From positions 1 through 53,113 of the forward strand of contig URQQ01000034.1 in assembly GCA_900549995.1 (NCBI GenBank): a stretch of 53,113 bases of DNA. The letters run 5' to 3'. Of the stretch, positions 35,092-43,279 are shown piece after piece (position 1 is the first letter of the stretch; each line of letters opens with the position of its first letter). The notes below the pieces were generated by a model. The model was not told the DNA's origin, did not search any database, and worked only from the letters and a program-made list of their open reading frames with translations. A program made the position numbers and the translations under genes. This DNA is from an uncultured Lachnospiraceae bacterium (lineage in GTDB: Bacteria; Bacillota; Clostridia; Lachnospirales; Lachnospiraceae).

Positions 35092-36467
35092 TCACCTCCA
35101 GGTTCCTTCCAGTTCCTCCGATAAGTCTACCTCTGAAAAAGCTTCCTCAGGCGTTTCCTGCTCCATCCAGACACTTTCCATTGCAGGGAATATCTTATTA
35201 TCCATCATGGAATTAAAGTTCTTAAGTGTAATATTTTCACCCAGTGTTGTATTATTCTGTTCAATAATACCTTTTAATGTCCGGCAGATTTCTTCTGCAT
35301 CCACTCTTGTATAAGATGAAATCCAGTTATTCATACCGTCTTCTGTGTCCAGCACAGACTTTGTCTGGGGAATCCAGCCAATCGATACTTCGTTCTCTTT
35401 TGAGGCCTTCAATTGATTCTCTGCATTCGTCATATAAGTCAAAAATTCAAAAGCATCCTGGTTCATTGCTGCATCTTGGACATACAGATACTGGTTGACC
35501 AGTTCACATTTGCCGGGGTCTCAAACATCGGAATCTGGGCAACTCCTATATCATAGCCCTCATTCATATAGCTTGAAAGATTCCAGGATCCTTCAATCAT
35601 CATTGCTACCTGGTTATTCATAATCAGCGTTGGAATATTGGCTTCCAAATCGGCGCCAATCGAATAATCCGGTGCACATTGATCCTTTCTCGATAAATCC
35701 AGAATCCGGTTCATGACTTCCGCAGCTTTGTCCGATGTCATATTTAAGGTTCGTCCGTCTTCACTTACAAATGATGTACCGTTGGTGCGAAGCAGTGCAA
35801 GCAGCTTTGTCCAGTTTGCCGGCATTACAGTTCCATAGGTCACAATGCTGTCTTTATCAAATTCCCGATCCTTGGGACAGTTACCCTCTGAATCCCGCGT
35901 CAATGTAATAGCCGCCTTCCTGAACTCATCCCAGGTCCATGGCTTACCTGCATCAGAGGACGGTGCTTCAATCCCGTATTTCTTCAGCATATCTTTATTA
36001 TAATAGAGAACCATCGTAATCAAATCACTGCCCACACCATAGATATGCGTTCCATCACCAAAGATGGAATCCGGTACCTGTGTAGAATACAAATCCATCC
36101 CCGACTGTTCAAAGAGCGGCGCCAAATCCAGAAGTGCACCCTTGCTACCCCATTCAAATACCTTTCCCTCAATCAGCTGAAACACCTCCGGCATAGTGCC
36201 AGACGCTTCCAGAGTGCTGAGCTTACTGAGATATTCTCCGTAAGGTACATAGTTATCATTAATATCGATCTCCGGATGTATCGATTCAAACTGTGAAATC
36301 ATCGTCTGCACAAATTTCTTCTCATCATCACCTACCCATGTGTAATAGGTAATGACCCTCCTCCCCTCCATACCGCTATTGCCACCCTCTCCCTTCTTAT
36401 TTCCACAGGAAGTTAATGCAGAAATCATTACAATAATCAGAATAATCGCTGTCATTTTTCTTTTCAT
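35092..36467 (-). pseudogene. Extracellular solute-binding protein of a CUT1 ABC system, frameshifted
   Basis: The N-terminal 334 codons (35463-36467) start with a lipoprotein signal, Cys21 in ALTSC, and a family 1 binding-protein fold. They stop early at SKMQQ. The C-terminal part (35092-35466) continues in another frame, reading DAAMNQDAFEFLTY. Adding one base near 35473-35477 joins them into a normal 457-residue protein. This could be a true mutation or an assembly error in a short A/G-rich stretch. The fold binds sugars and the neighbours are CUT1 permeases. Confidence 0.85.
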
Positions 36468-36501
36468 AGTACTTTCTCCCTCCTTAAGACTGTTATCTTA
36501 A

Positions 36502-36542
36502 GTATAGAATAATCCTGTCTAATAAACAGGATTATTCTATAC
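36502..36542. promoter_or_regulatory. Palindrome with 17-bp perfect arms upstream of the sugar-binding-protein gene
   Basis: The arms GTATAGAATAATCCTGT and its exact complement are separated by seven bases, 35-75 bases before the ATG at 36467. A TATACT sequence in the downstream arm (minus strand) can serve as a -10, and the -35 is poor, which suits an activated promoter. The half ATAATCCTGT recurs upstream of the Gfo/Idh gene. The AraC-type regulator encoded next door is the natural binder. Confidence 0.6.
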
Positions 36543-36558
36543 ACTAATTAGCACAATT

Positions 36559-38004
36559 TTATCTGTTTTGTGAATGCGGCCTGTCGGTCTGATGCATGTT
36601 TCGATACTCTCTCGGAGTCACTTTGCAGACTTTTCTAAACGAGCGGGCAAAATAGTTAGAATCACTATAGCCCGTTTTCAGTGCAATTTCCGATATGCTA
36701 AGGTCCGAAGATTGAAGAAGTTCTCTGGCATTTTTCAGGCGCAGCTCTTCCAAATATTGAATGACCGTTTTTCCGGTATTTTCTTTAAACCGTTTTGCAA
36801 GGTAGGTCGGTGCCAGGAAAAATTCCTCTGCCAACCCTGACAAAGAGATTTCCTCCGCAAAGTGCTGATTCAAATATTGAATAATCCTCTCCGTAATATC
36901 CTTTTTCTTTTCCAGCTGGATCACCTCTTGGTTGATCTGTTCAGCATAACCGGTCAACACTGCCTGTAATGTATCAATATCACTGTACTTCATCATTGCA
37001 AGAGGCATATATTCCTGTCTGAGTTTCTCTGGAATTGGCTTTCCATGCCTGATATAGCAATTCGCAATTTCCGTAATGACCGCCTGGAATACCTGGCTTA
37101 TATGACAGGCTTTCTCTGGATTGCGAAAAACATCATTTATGATGCGGGCAATACATTCTTCGTAGTGCCGCTCCTTCGTATTGGATAATGCTGCTGCCAG
37201 TTCGATATAAGTCGTCTTTTCATAGGTACCAGCCTTTATACTTTCTCCTACGAATGGGGTACGTCGGCAAAAGCGCTGTCCCATACAGTTCTCCAGTTCC
37301 TGAAGAATCGACTGGAGAGAAAGTTGTCTTCCTGATTTTACCGCCACACAACATCGAAGCTTCTCTAAAAGAATTCTGGCTTCCTGCTCCCGAATATCCC
37401 GGCTATAGAGCAGGATCGAATCTTCAATCTCGTGAAAACTCAAAGTCAGCCACTGATCTGCCGGACAGACCGCATCTATCTTCTTTAAAAAATCATGTCT
37501 GCGGATTCCTTTATGATATAAAAGCAGAAAGGTACCATCAATCCTCTTGGCAGCCTGTTTCTGGTAAAAAACATCCCAATAATTTTGCTCTGTACCAGAT
37601 TTACTGCTCCGCTTTCGCTTGTCCTCATCAATGGCACTACATACACTGCGAATCATTTCTTCAAATTCATCTTGCTGGATCGGCTTTTTTAAATAGTCTG
37701 CCACCCCCATTTTAATGGCTCGCTGCATATAAGAAAAATCATCATATCCGCTAATAATTACAAATCTGGTGGAAGTCCCCGGGTTCTCCATTTTTATCTG
37801 CTCAATCAGATCAAGTCCGCTGATGCCCGGCATACGGATGTCTACAAAATAAATATCCGGTTTCGCTGTTTCATATAGCTGCCGGGCTGTAATTCCGTCC
37901 TCCGCCGCCCCCGCTATTATCATAGAAATCCCCATATTATCCAGTCGATGCAATATACTCTGCCGGATATATTCCTCATCATCTGCTATGCATATACGAT
38001 ACAT
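36559..38004 (-). CDS. Response regulator with AraC-type DNA-binding domain
   Basis: This 481-residue regulator has a receiver domain with phospho-acceptor Asp55 in IYFVDIRMPG and a C-terminal AraC pair of helix-turn-helices (DLSISEIALKTGYSDSNYFA). The gene overlaps the kinase gene by 19 bases. By family and context it activates the adjacent sugar ABC operon. The 17-bp-arm palindrome at 36502-36542 lies immediately downstream of this gene and upstream of the binding protein. Confidence 0.92.
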   Translation of the reverse strand: MYRICIADDEEYIRQSILHRLDNMGISMIIAGAAEDGITARQLYETAKPDIYFVDIRMPGISGLDLIEQIKMENPGTSTRFVIISGYDDFSYMQRAIKMGVADYLKKPIQQDEFEEMIRSVCSAIDEDKRKRSSKSGTEQNYWDVFYQKQAAKRIDGTFLLLYHKGIRRHDFLKKIDAVCPADQWLTLSFHEIEDSILLYSRDIREQEARILLEKLRCCVAVKSGRQLSLQSILQELENCMGQRFCRRTPFVGESIKAGTYEKTTYIELAAALSNTKERHYEECIARIINDVFRNPEKACHISQVFQAVITEIANCYIRHGKPIPEKLRQEYMPLAMMKYSDIDTLQAVLTGYAEQINQEVIQLEKKKDITERIIQYLNQHFAEEISLSGLAEEFFLAPTYLAKRFKENTGKTVIQYLEELRLKNARELLQSSDLSISEIALKTGYSDSNYFARSFRKVCKVTPREYRNMHQTDRPHSQNR

Positions 38005-39749
38005 AATACCTCCTCCCGAATCCGTAGTTCAATACGGACACCATAGCCTTCTTTTGCATGAATTTCAATAGAAAAGCACTTTCCATATTCCAGTTTCAAT
38101 CGTTGTACCACATTTTTAATTCCAATATGAGACGATTCGCTGATCGCCGTCTCTGGATTCTCCATGATTCTGTCCAAAGCTTCTTTCAGCAATGCTAGTT
38201 TTTCTTCTGTCATACCACAGCCATTATCCATAACCGTAATCAATACATCTCCCTCATCTGACTCGGCGGTGATCGTAATGCAATATTCCCGGTTCCCATT
38301 CACAAATCCATGCTTAATTGCATTCTCTACTAATGGCTGCAGAATCACCTTTGGAATCTGTATGTCCTTTAATTTCTCTTCAAAATCATAGTAAACGGTA
38401 AGATTATGAATTTTGTAAGTCATCAGGTAAAGGTACTCTCTTGTATACTCCATTTCCTCCTGAAGCGTAATATACTTAGCCTGCTGCAGATTATAGTGAT
38501 AAAGTTCACCCAGCGTTTCACACACCTTGCGTGCCTTCTCCGGCTTTTCACTCAGAATCAGTGCATTGATCAATTCCAGATTATTAAACAGGAAGTGTGG
38601 ATTAATCTGGCGTTCCAGCAGCTTATATTCTGCCTCTTTCTGCAAAGCGCTGATATTGCGATTGATCTTTATCAAATCCGCGATTGAGACAGACATGTCA
38701 TTGAAAGAGTCTAACATTGCCCCGAATTCATCCTGATAAGGATTCGCAACAGTAATTCCAATATTGTTCCGGGCGATCTCCATCATTGCATCCCGGCAGC
38801 GGACCACAGGTTTGGTGATATAGTGTGAGATGGCTGCTGCAATTGTCAGCAAAACAATCCCTATCAGTATGATAATTCCCAGAAAAGCCGCCCAATATAA
38901 TCCATTCATACCTCTGACTTTTTCATTTGGCAGTATACCCGCCAGGTAATATTTCTGATCACCGATCATCACCTGTATCTTCTGAAATGTATACTTTCCT
39001 TTTGTCATAACAGTTTCATCTGATTTCAAAATTAACTCTCCCACTGTCCCCTGCTGCTCTATGGGCACTTCTGTATAAAGAGTTTGTCCTTCACTGTCTA
39101 TAAAAGACAGATAGCAGTCTTTATGGCTGACTATATCAAACACACTTTTCTGCAGCGTTTCCATTGAAATACGAACGCCTGCATAAGCTTCCAGATCCAG
39201 GCTGTTAATATTATTAATCCCATAAAAGGACACGATGCACCATTCCTTGTTCCGGTAAAAAAATGGCTGGTTTTTCCCTGACCACACATATTTCCGATTC
39301 ATTTCAAGATTCTGAAACCAACTCTGATCTTCCAATAAAAGATCCTGATCCAGCTGAAACCAGTCATTACTGTTAAACCGGGTACCGTCCAGTGTATAGA
39401 TCGCAAACTGAATATCCGAATTCAAAAAGCTTAATGTGTTCATCACTGTCTTTACATTTTGAATACGTACCCTTCTTTCATAGTGAGAAAGTCCTTTATC
39501 AAATGTGCGCTGCACCCAGGTACTGTACATCACGTTATAAGTTAATTCATCGGTGCTTACTAAAAAATCCGTCAGCCGCCTGGAAGTCTCCTTTACCATC
39601 TCCTGAATCAGAGTTTCACGTTGTTCCCGCTGTTCATAGTAATAAATAGAAGTGAAAATGCTCCCCAGAATCAGAAGCGACACCAGATAGATTGAAAGAA
39701 TAATCAAAACTGTCTTTTTTTGTATCCCCAAGTTAGAAAATCTATGCAT
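37986..39749 (-). CDS. YesM-type sensor histidine kinase
   Basis: This 587-residue membrane kinase has helices near residues 15-35 and 285-310, a large extracytoplasmic domain, HAMP, the His_kinase motif RQINPHFLFNNLE and an ATPase domain with DNGCGM and IGIKNVVQR. It pairs with the AraC-type regulator encoded downstream. The pair should sense the sugar taken up by the neighbouring CUT1 transporter or a signal linked with it. Confidence 0.92.
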   Translation of the reverse strand: MHRFSNLGIQKKTVLIILSIYLVSLLILGSIFTSIYYYEQREQRETLIQEMVKETSRRLTDFLVSTDELTYNVMYSTWVQRTFDKGLSHYERRVRIQNVKTVMNTLSFLNSDIQFAIYTLDGTRFNSNDWFQLDQDLLLEDQSWFQNLEMNRKYVWSGKNQPFFYRNKEWCIVSFYGINNINSLDLEAYAGVRISMETLQKSVFDIVSHKDCYLSFIDSEGQTLYTEVPIEQQGTVGELILKSDETVMTKGKYTFQKIQVMIGDQKYYLAGILPNEKVRGMNGLYWAAFLGIIILIGIVLLTIAAAISHYITKPVVRCRDAMMEIARNNIGITVANPYQDEFGAMLDSFNDMSVSIADLIKINRNISALQKEAEYKLLERQINPHFLFNNLELINALILSEKPEKARKVCETLGELYHYNLQQAKYITLQEEMEYTREYLYLMTYKIHNLTVYYDFEEKLKDIQIPKVILQPLVENAIKHGFVNGNREYCITITAESDEGDVLITVMDNGCGMTEEKLALLKEALDRIMENPETAISESSHIGIKNVVQRLKLEYGKCFSIEIHAKEGYGVRIELRIREEVLCIVYA

Positions 39750-39805
39750 GTTGAACCCCTTTCTGGAACTTTTGACCAGCCGTCCTCTGTTGAGCCTACA
39801 ACGTC

Positions 39806-39848
39806 AAAATCAAGCAGCTGCACCACCTGCATCTGCCTGTTTTGACAT
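39806..39848 (-). terminator. Hairpin after the MFS gene
   Basis: GTCAAAA and TTTTGAC with inner CAGGCAG/CTGCTTG arms form a long imperfect stem between the MFS stop and the kinase gene. There is no long T run, so it could also be an RNA-processing or regulatory hairpin. Confidence 0.4.
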
Positions 39849-39867
39849 TTCTGTTTCAAATTAAATT

Positions 39868-41121
39868 TTACTCCCGAACAGCAGCGGCTGCAACTGTGGT
39901 CTTTCTCTCCTCTGCCTCTTCGATTATTTTTCTATCTTCAGGATTCATTTTCAGAATCGGGTCATTTTTAAATAATGCGTTCGTAATTACGAAAATGATA
40001 AGCGCAATTACCGGAAGTAATCCCAGCAGATGATACATATTTCGGATACCAATAGAATTGCTCAGTAAGCTTGAAACAATACCACCTACCGTACCGCCGC
40101 AGATACCAACGCCTGTGAGGATCGACTGTGCAGAGATGATAATCTCTTTATCCAAAAGTGTAGGCAGATATTCTACCAACGCTACATACATTAACCCGAA
40201 GCAGAGACCGTGTATCACATTGGCACCGATTCCCATGGCAATGCCCGGTGACAGGGATACCAGCAAATATCGAATTCCCTGGAATACAAAGGAAATCATC
40301 AGTAAATGTGTTGCTTTTATTTTCTTCACATATTTCTTAGAGAACATCATAACCGGTACTTCACAGATATTCATAATAAACATCGCAATTCCAAGCGCAC
40401 CGCTTGCACCTCCCATTTCACCTAAGAACAATGCATAGTAGATAAAAAACATATTGTTGGCTATGTATAAGAAGAATGACACGACAAGGAGTGAAACAAA
40501 TCTTCTGCTGCGGAACAGGAACTTCAGCATCTTAAAGACACTTGGTTTTTTCTCTGATACGGTAACAGGATCTGGAAGAGCTATCACCGCAATCACCATA
40601 ATGGCTATTAAAACAGCGCCAAACACATAGACATATTTCAATCCGATGATATCATATAAGATACCTACCAGACCTCCGAATGCATAAAACATAGAACCAA
40701 AGCTACGGCAAAATCCATAATTTAAATTATGTCCGTCCGTTTTGAGTCTGGCACCCCAGCCGTCAAATACGGGAATCAGATCGCTGAATGCCACATTAAC
40801 CAAAACCACAATCGCCCCTGTCAATACCGGCTGATGATTTCCAAAAGGCAGGCATAAAAGAGCAACACATCCGGCAATTGCCATTGGCACGACTACTTTT
40901 TTCACCGATCCGACTCTGTCACACAGAATTCCATAAATAGGCTGAAAGATCGCGCAGCCTCCTGCAATACAGGTTCCAATCATACCAATCTGCATATTGC
41001 TAAAGCCGTATTCTTTATAAATCATTACCATAAATCCGAGAACAACCTGTAAAAACAGCCAGTATGAACCATGTAAAAAGGCATATTTAAAGTTAATCCC
41101 TCTATCTTTTTTCTTTTCCAT
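39868..41121 (-). CDS. MFS transporter (nucleoside/oligosaccharide:H+ symporter-like)
   Basis: This 417-residue protein has 12 predicted helices and motifs of the MFS_1-like group related to nucleoside and oligosaccharide symporters, such as KYAFLHGSYWLFLQ at the start and PVFDGWGARLKTDGHNLNYGF in the central part. It ends with a charged tail. The gene lies between the atypical Gfo/Idh gene and the kinase gene on the same strand, so it likely imports a glycoside or sugar processed by that enzyme. Confidence 0.85.
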   Translation of the reverse strand: MEKKKDRGINFKYAFLHGSYWLFLQVVLGFMVMIYKEYGFSNMQIGMIGTCIAGGCAIFQPIYGILCDRVGSVKKVVVPMAIAGCVALLCLPFGNHQPVLTGAIVVLVNVAFSDLIPVFDGWGARLKTDGHNLNYGFCRSFGSMFYAFGGLVGILYDIIGLKYVYVFGAVLIAIMVIAVIALPDPVTVSEKKPSVFKMLKFLFRSRRFVSLLVVSFFLYIANNMFFIYYALFLGEMGGASGALGIAMFIMNICEVPVMMFSKKYVKKIKATHLLMISFVFQGIRYLLVSLSPGIAMGIGANVIHGLCFGLMYVALVEYLPTLLDKEIIISAQSILTGVGICGGTVGGIVSSLLSNSIGIRNMYHLLGLLPVIALIIFVITNALFKNDPILKMNPEDRKIIEEAEERKTTVAAAAVRE

Positions 41122-41177
41122 CTTTTTCTCCTTCCATGTATTTATACAGATATTTACGTCCTGCCTCAGCTATGAAA

Positions 41178-42311
41178 TCAAAACTCCGGAATTTCTATCC
41201 TGTTACCTCCATTCATAGCCGATTCATGTGCCAGCACGCCCGCTGCTGAGATATTAGCTCCAAAAATCTCATCGATTGCAGGTTTTCGATCCTCTACAAT
41301 ACTTCTCATAAACTCGTGTACCAGGTGTGGATGAGAACCATGATGTGCGGAACCCATCTCCTCAAACCAAGGTTTATCTGGGCTCAGCGGATTAAAGTTG
41401 CACCCGCCTGTTGCAAATTGCTGAATACTCTCCGGCAGATCCTCTGCATAGTAAGGAAGCTGTACTCTTCTGGTTGATGTTAAGCCGCCCCGGTTTCCTT
41501 CTGTTGGCTCATAGAGCTTCGTAACAGTCGGTGCCTCATCATCCTTGTCCATAAATTCAAATGATCTTTGAGACCCGTATACGCTGAAGCCCTCAATATA
41601 TTCTTTCGCTGTAGAAAACAGACTTCTGGTTACTTCACCTTTCAGTCCATTATCAAATTCAACCGTTGCACATTCTACCGGGAAAGGATTGCCATAACAC
41701 TCCTTGTACTCTGGTTTCATCGTACCGCTTCCCACGCAGCTGACGCTTTTTATCCGCGCTCCCGCTAACCGGGCAATCGGCGAAAGAGCATGTGTCCCAT
41801 AGTACATAGGCGGAAGTCCATTCCAATACTCAGGCCATTGTTCCATATCCTGATAGTGACACCCGCGCAGAAACTGGATCTCACCAAACTCACCCTGTTC
41901 TCTCATTCTCTGTGCATAAAAATACTGATATGTATATAATGTAGTTTCCATCATCATATAATTTTTCCCAGACTTTCTTTTTGCTTCCACAATTCTTTTA
42001 ATCCCGTCGACTGTCAATCCCATCGGAACCGTACAGGCACAATGCTTTCCGGCTTCCAGCGCCGCTATGCTCTGTTCTTCATGCATTGTAAACGGGGTAA
42101 TCAGATGAACTGCATCGATATCCTCATCCTTCAGCAAGTCTTCGTAAGTATCATAGCGCTTCGATATCCCCATCTTTTCACAAAGTTTCTCCTCCCGTTT
42201 CTTGTCCACATCAAAGAGAACTAATTTCCCAATATTCGGATGATTCTGGTATACTTCAGCAAAAAAACCTCCAAACGCAAGACCCACAAGTGCAACATTT
42301 ACTTTCTCCAT
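41178..42311 (-). CDS. Atypical Gfo/Idh/MocA family protein lacking the dehydrogenase Lys and Asp
   Basis: This 377-residue protein has a Rossmann-like N-terminus (ALVGLAFGGFFA) and Gfo/Idh/MocA C-domain, but the EKP motif is replaced by Thr94-Val95-Pro96 and the Asp that precedes the catalytic His is Tyr170. His174 in YYGTHALSP is kept. Normal inositol- or glucose-oxidising members keep Lys and Asp. Loss of both suggests a different reaction, such as the NAD-dependent glycosidases or lyases known from this fold, or a binding role. It is the first gene of the sugar locus, after an operator-like half site at 42399. Confidence 0.8.
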   Translation of the reverse strand: MEKVNVALVGLAFGGFFAEVYQNHPNIGKLVLFDVDKKREEKLCEKMGISKRYDTYEDLLKDEDIDAVHLITPFTMHEEQSIAALEAGKHCACTVPMGLTVDGIKRIVEAKRKSGKNYMMMETTLYTYQYFYAQRMREQGEFGEIQFLRGCHYQDMEQWPEYWNGLPPMYYGTHALSPIARLAGARIKSVSCVGSGTMKPEYKECYGNPFPVECATVEFDNGLKGEVTRSLFSTAKEYIEGFSVYGSQRSFEFMDKDDEAPTVTKLYEPTEGNRGGLTSTRRVQLPYYAEDLPESIQQFATGGCNFNPLSPDKPWFEEMGSAHHGSHPHLVHEFMRSIVEDRKPAIDEIFGANISAAGVLAHESAMNGGNRIEIPEF

Positions 42312-42398
42312 TTTTCTTCCTCCATCTGTTCTACTGATTTCATTATCGTAATTCTACCAGTCTGAAAGAGGGACTCCTAGTACAATTCTATTCTCAAA

Positions 42399-42408
42399 AC
42401 AGGATTAT
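42399..42408 (-). promoter_or_regulatory. Half-site of the AraC-type regulator operator
   Basis: ATAATCCTGT on the minus strand repeats exactly ten bases of the palindrome arm at 36502-36542 and lies 88 bases upstream of the Gfo/Idh gene. It suggests the same regulator acts on both operons. Confidence 0.45.
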
Positions 42409-42415
42409 CTTATCT

Positions 42416-42483
42416 GCAGCAGAAATGCCATGATAAATTCTTCAGACAAAACAATCTGAGATAAGTGAATTTATCATGGCACC
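42416..42483. repeat. Full copy A of the ATGATAAAT hairpin repeat
   Basis: GCCATGATAAATTC and GAATTTATCATGGC are perfect 14-base arms, with TTCAGA/TCTGA paired within. It closely matches copy B at 43168 and half copy C at 32952. Confidence 0.7.
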
Positions 42484-42556
42484 TCTTCCTTATAGAATGA
42501 TCCCTTATTCGATTATACATTCCTGTTCCAGTTTTACATCATGCTCCAGCATATAG

Positions 42557-42634
42557 TCAACGGCTTATCCATTCCGCCGATGGCTGATACGTCTCTATTA
42601 CTTGTTGGCTTTTGTCCGTTGCAGCTTGCATCAT
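42557..42634 (-). pseudogene. Short frame with a strong ribosome site, probably a remnant
   Basis: An AAGGAG site nine bases before a double ATG opens a 25-codon frame beginning MMQAATDKSQQ. It stops at 42557, but another frame continues with SAIGGMDKP and VDYMLEHDVKLEQE, so it looks like the degraded start and end of a small gene. No family is recognised. Confidence 0.25.
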
Positions 42635-42883
42635 AGTATGATTCTCCTTAAATTTTCTCTAAAGAATTCTCAACCAGAAGAAAATCAATCTCCTTATTTT
42701 GGAATCAATGGTTTGCTTTACTATATTGTATTTGTTGTGTTCTTTAAAGTCAACAATATCAAATGGAAGTAAAACTTGCAGATACTTCAATTATCGCAAT
42801 TAGAAATCCAGAAAAGCCATTCTTCAATATTTTTTGATTTCCTTAAGAAGCGCCATTTTCTATGCAATATTCACTTTGTGTTA

Positions 42884-42981
42884 TTGACAATCAACTCCTG
42901 AAACGCTATTATAGTTTATAAGAAATGGGTTCCCTACGGAGTAAGGTCATCTGACTGGAAAAGGTTGCTCGTTTCTTTTTT
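42884..42981 (+). ncRNA. Candidate small RNA with consensus promoter and terminator
   Basis: TTGACA (42884-42889) and TATTAT (42907-42912), 17 bases apart, point into a 65-base tract without a downstream gene. AAGAAATGGGT (42920-42930) can pair over 11 bases with GCTCGTTTCTT (42967-42977), counting wobble pairs, and a T run follows at 42976-42981. The inner part CCTAC..GTAAGG could form a second hairpin. It does not match an RNA class I recognise. Confidence 0.45.
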
Positions 42982-43167
42982 ATTTCCAAAATGTCATATA
43001 AGTACATTTTCCCATCTCGTGAATGTCTAATAAGCATCAACACATGAAAAACATTATATCTTTCCACTCCTCTGCCCTCATCAAATACTGGAAGTGCAAA
43101 TCTGGATTCGTAGCGGTACCAGCCAAGTTGTGCACCTTTTGTGTGTTTTTATTGAATAATGGAATCC

Positions 43168-43233
43168 TGGCAGAAATGCCATGATAAATACTGCAGATTG
43201 AATATCTGCGATAAGTGCATTTATCATAGCACC
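43168..43233. repeat. Full copy B of the ATGATAAAT hairpin repeat
   Basis: AATGCCATGATAAAT and ATTTATCATAGC form the outer arms and GCAGA/TCTGC the inner stem. The first 18 bases are identical to copy A at 42416, in the same orientation. Confidence 0.7.
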
Positions 43234-43279
43234 TTAGTGGCTGGAACACAATATCCAACAATATATTTTAACTCTTCAT

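Larger units (their letters stand above)
42312..43279. other. Non-coding 968-base region between the Gfo/Idh and protease genes
   Basis: It contains the half operator at 42399, repeat copies A and B, a 25-codon frame with a good AAGGAG site (42634-42557, minus), and the candidate small RNA at 42884-42981. The remaining A/T-rich DNA shows no recognised gene. The frame at 43037-43261 overlaps repeat B and is not supported. Confidence 0.5.

Noticed and set aside
35463..35480. Programmed ribosomal frameshift in the binding protein gene
   Set aside because: No slippery heptamer or following pseudoknot is visible, and such genes are not known to use frameshifting.
43037..43261. A 74-codon minus-strand frame near the protease gene
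   Set aside because: Half of it is encoded by hairpin repeat B, it has no ribosome site and no recognisable protein pattern.
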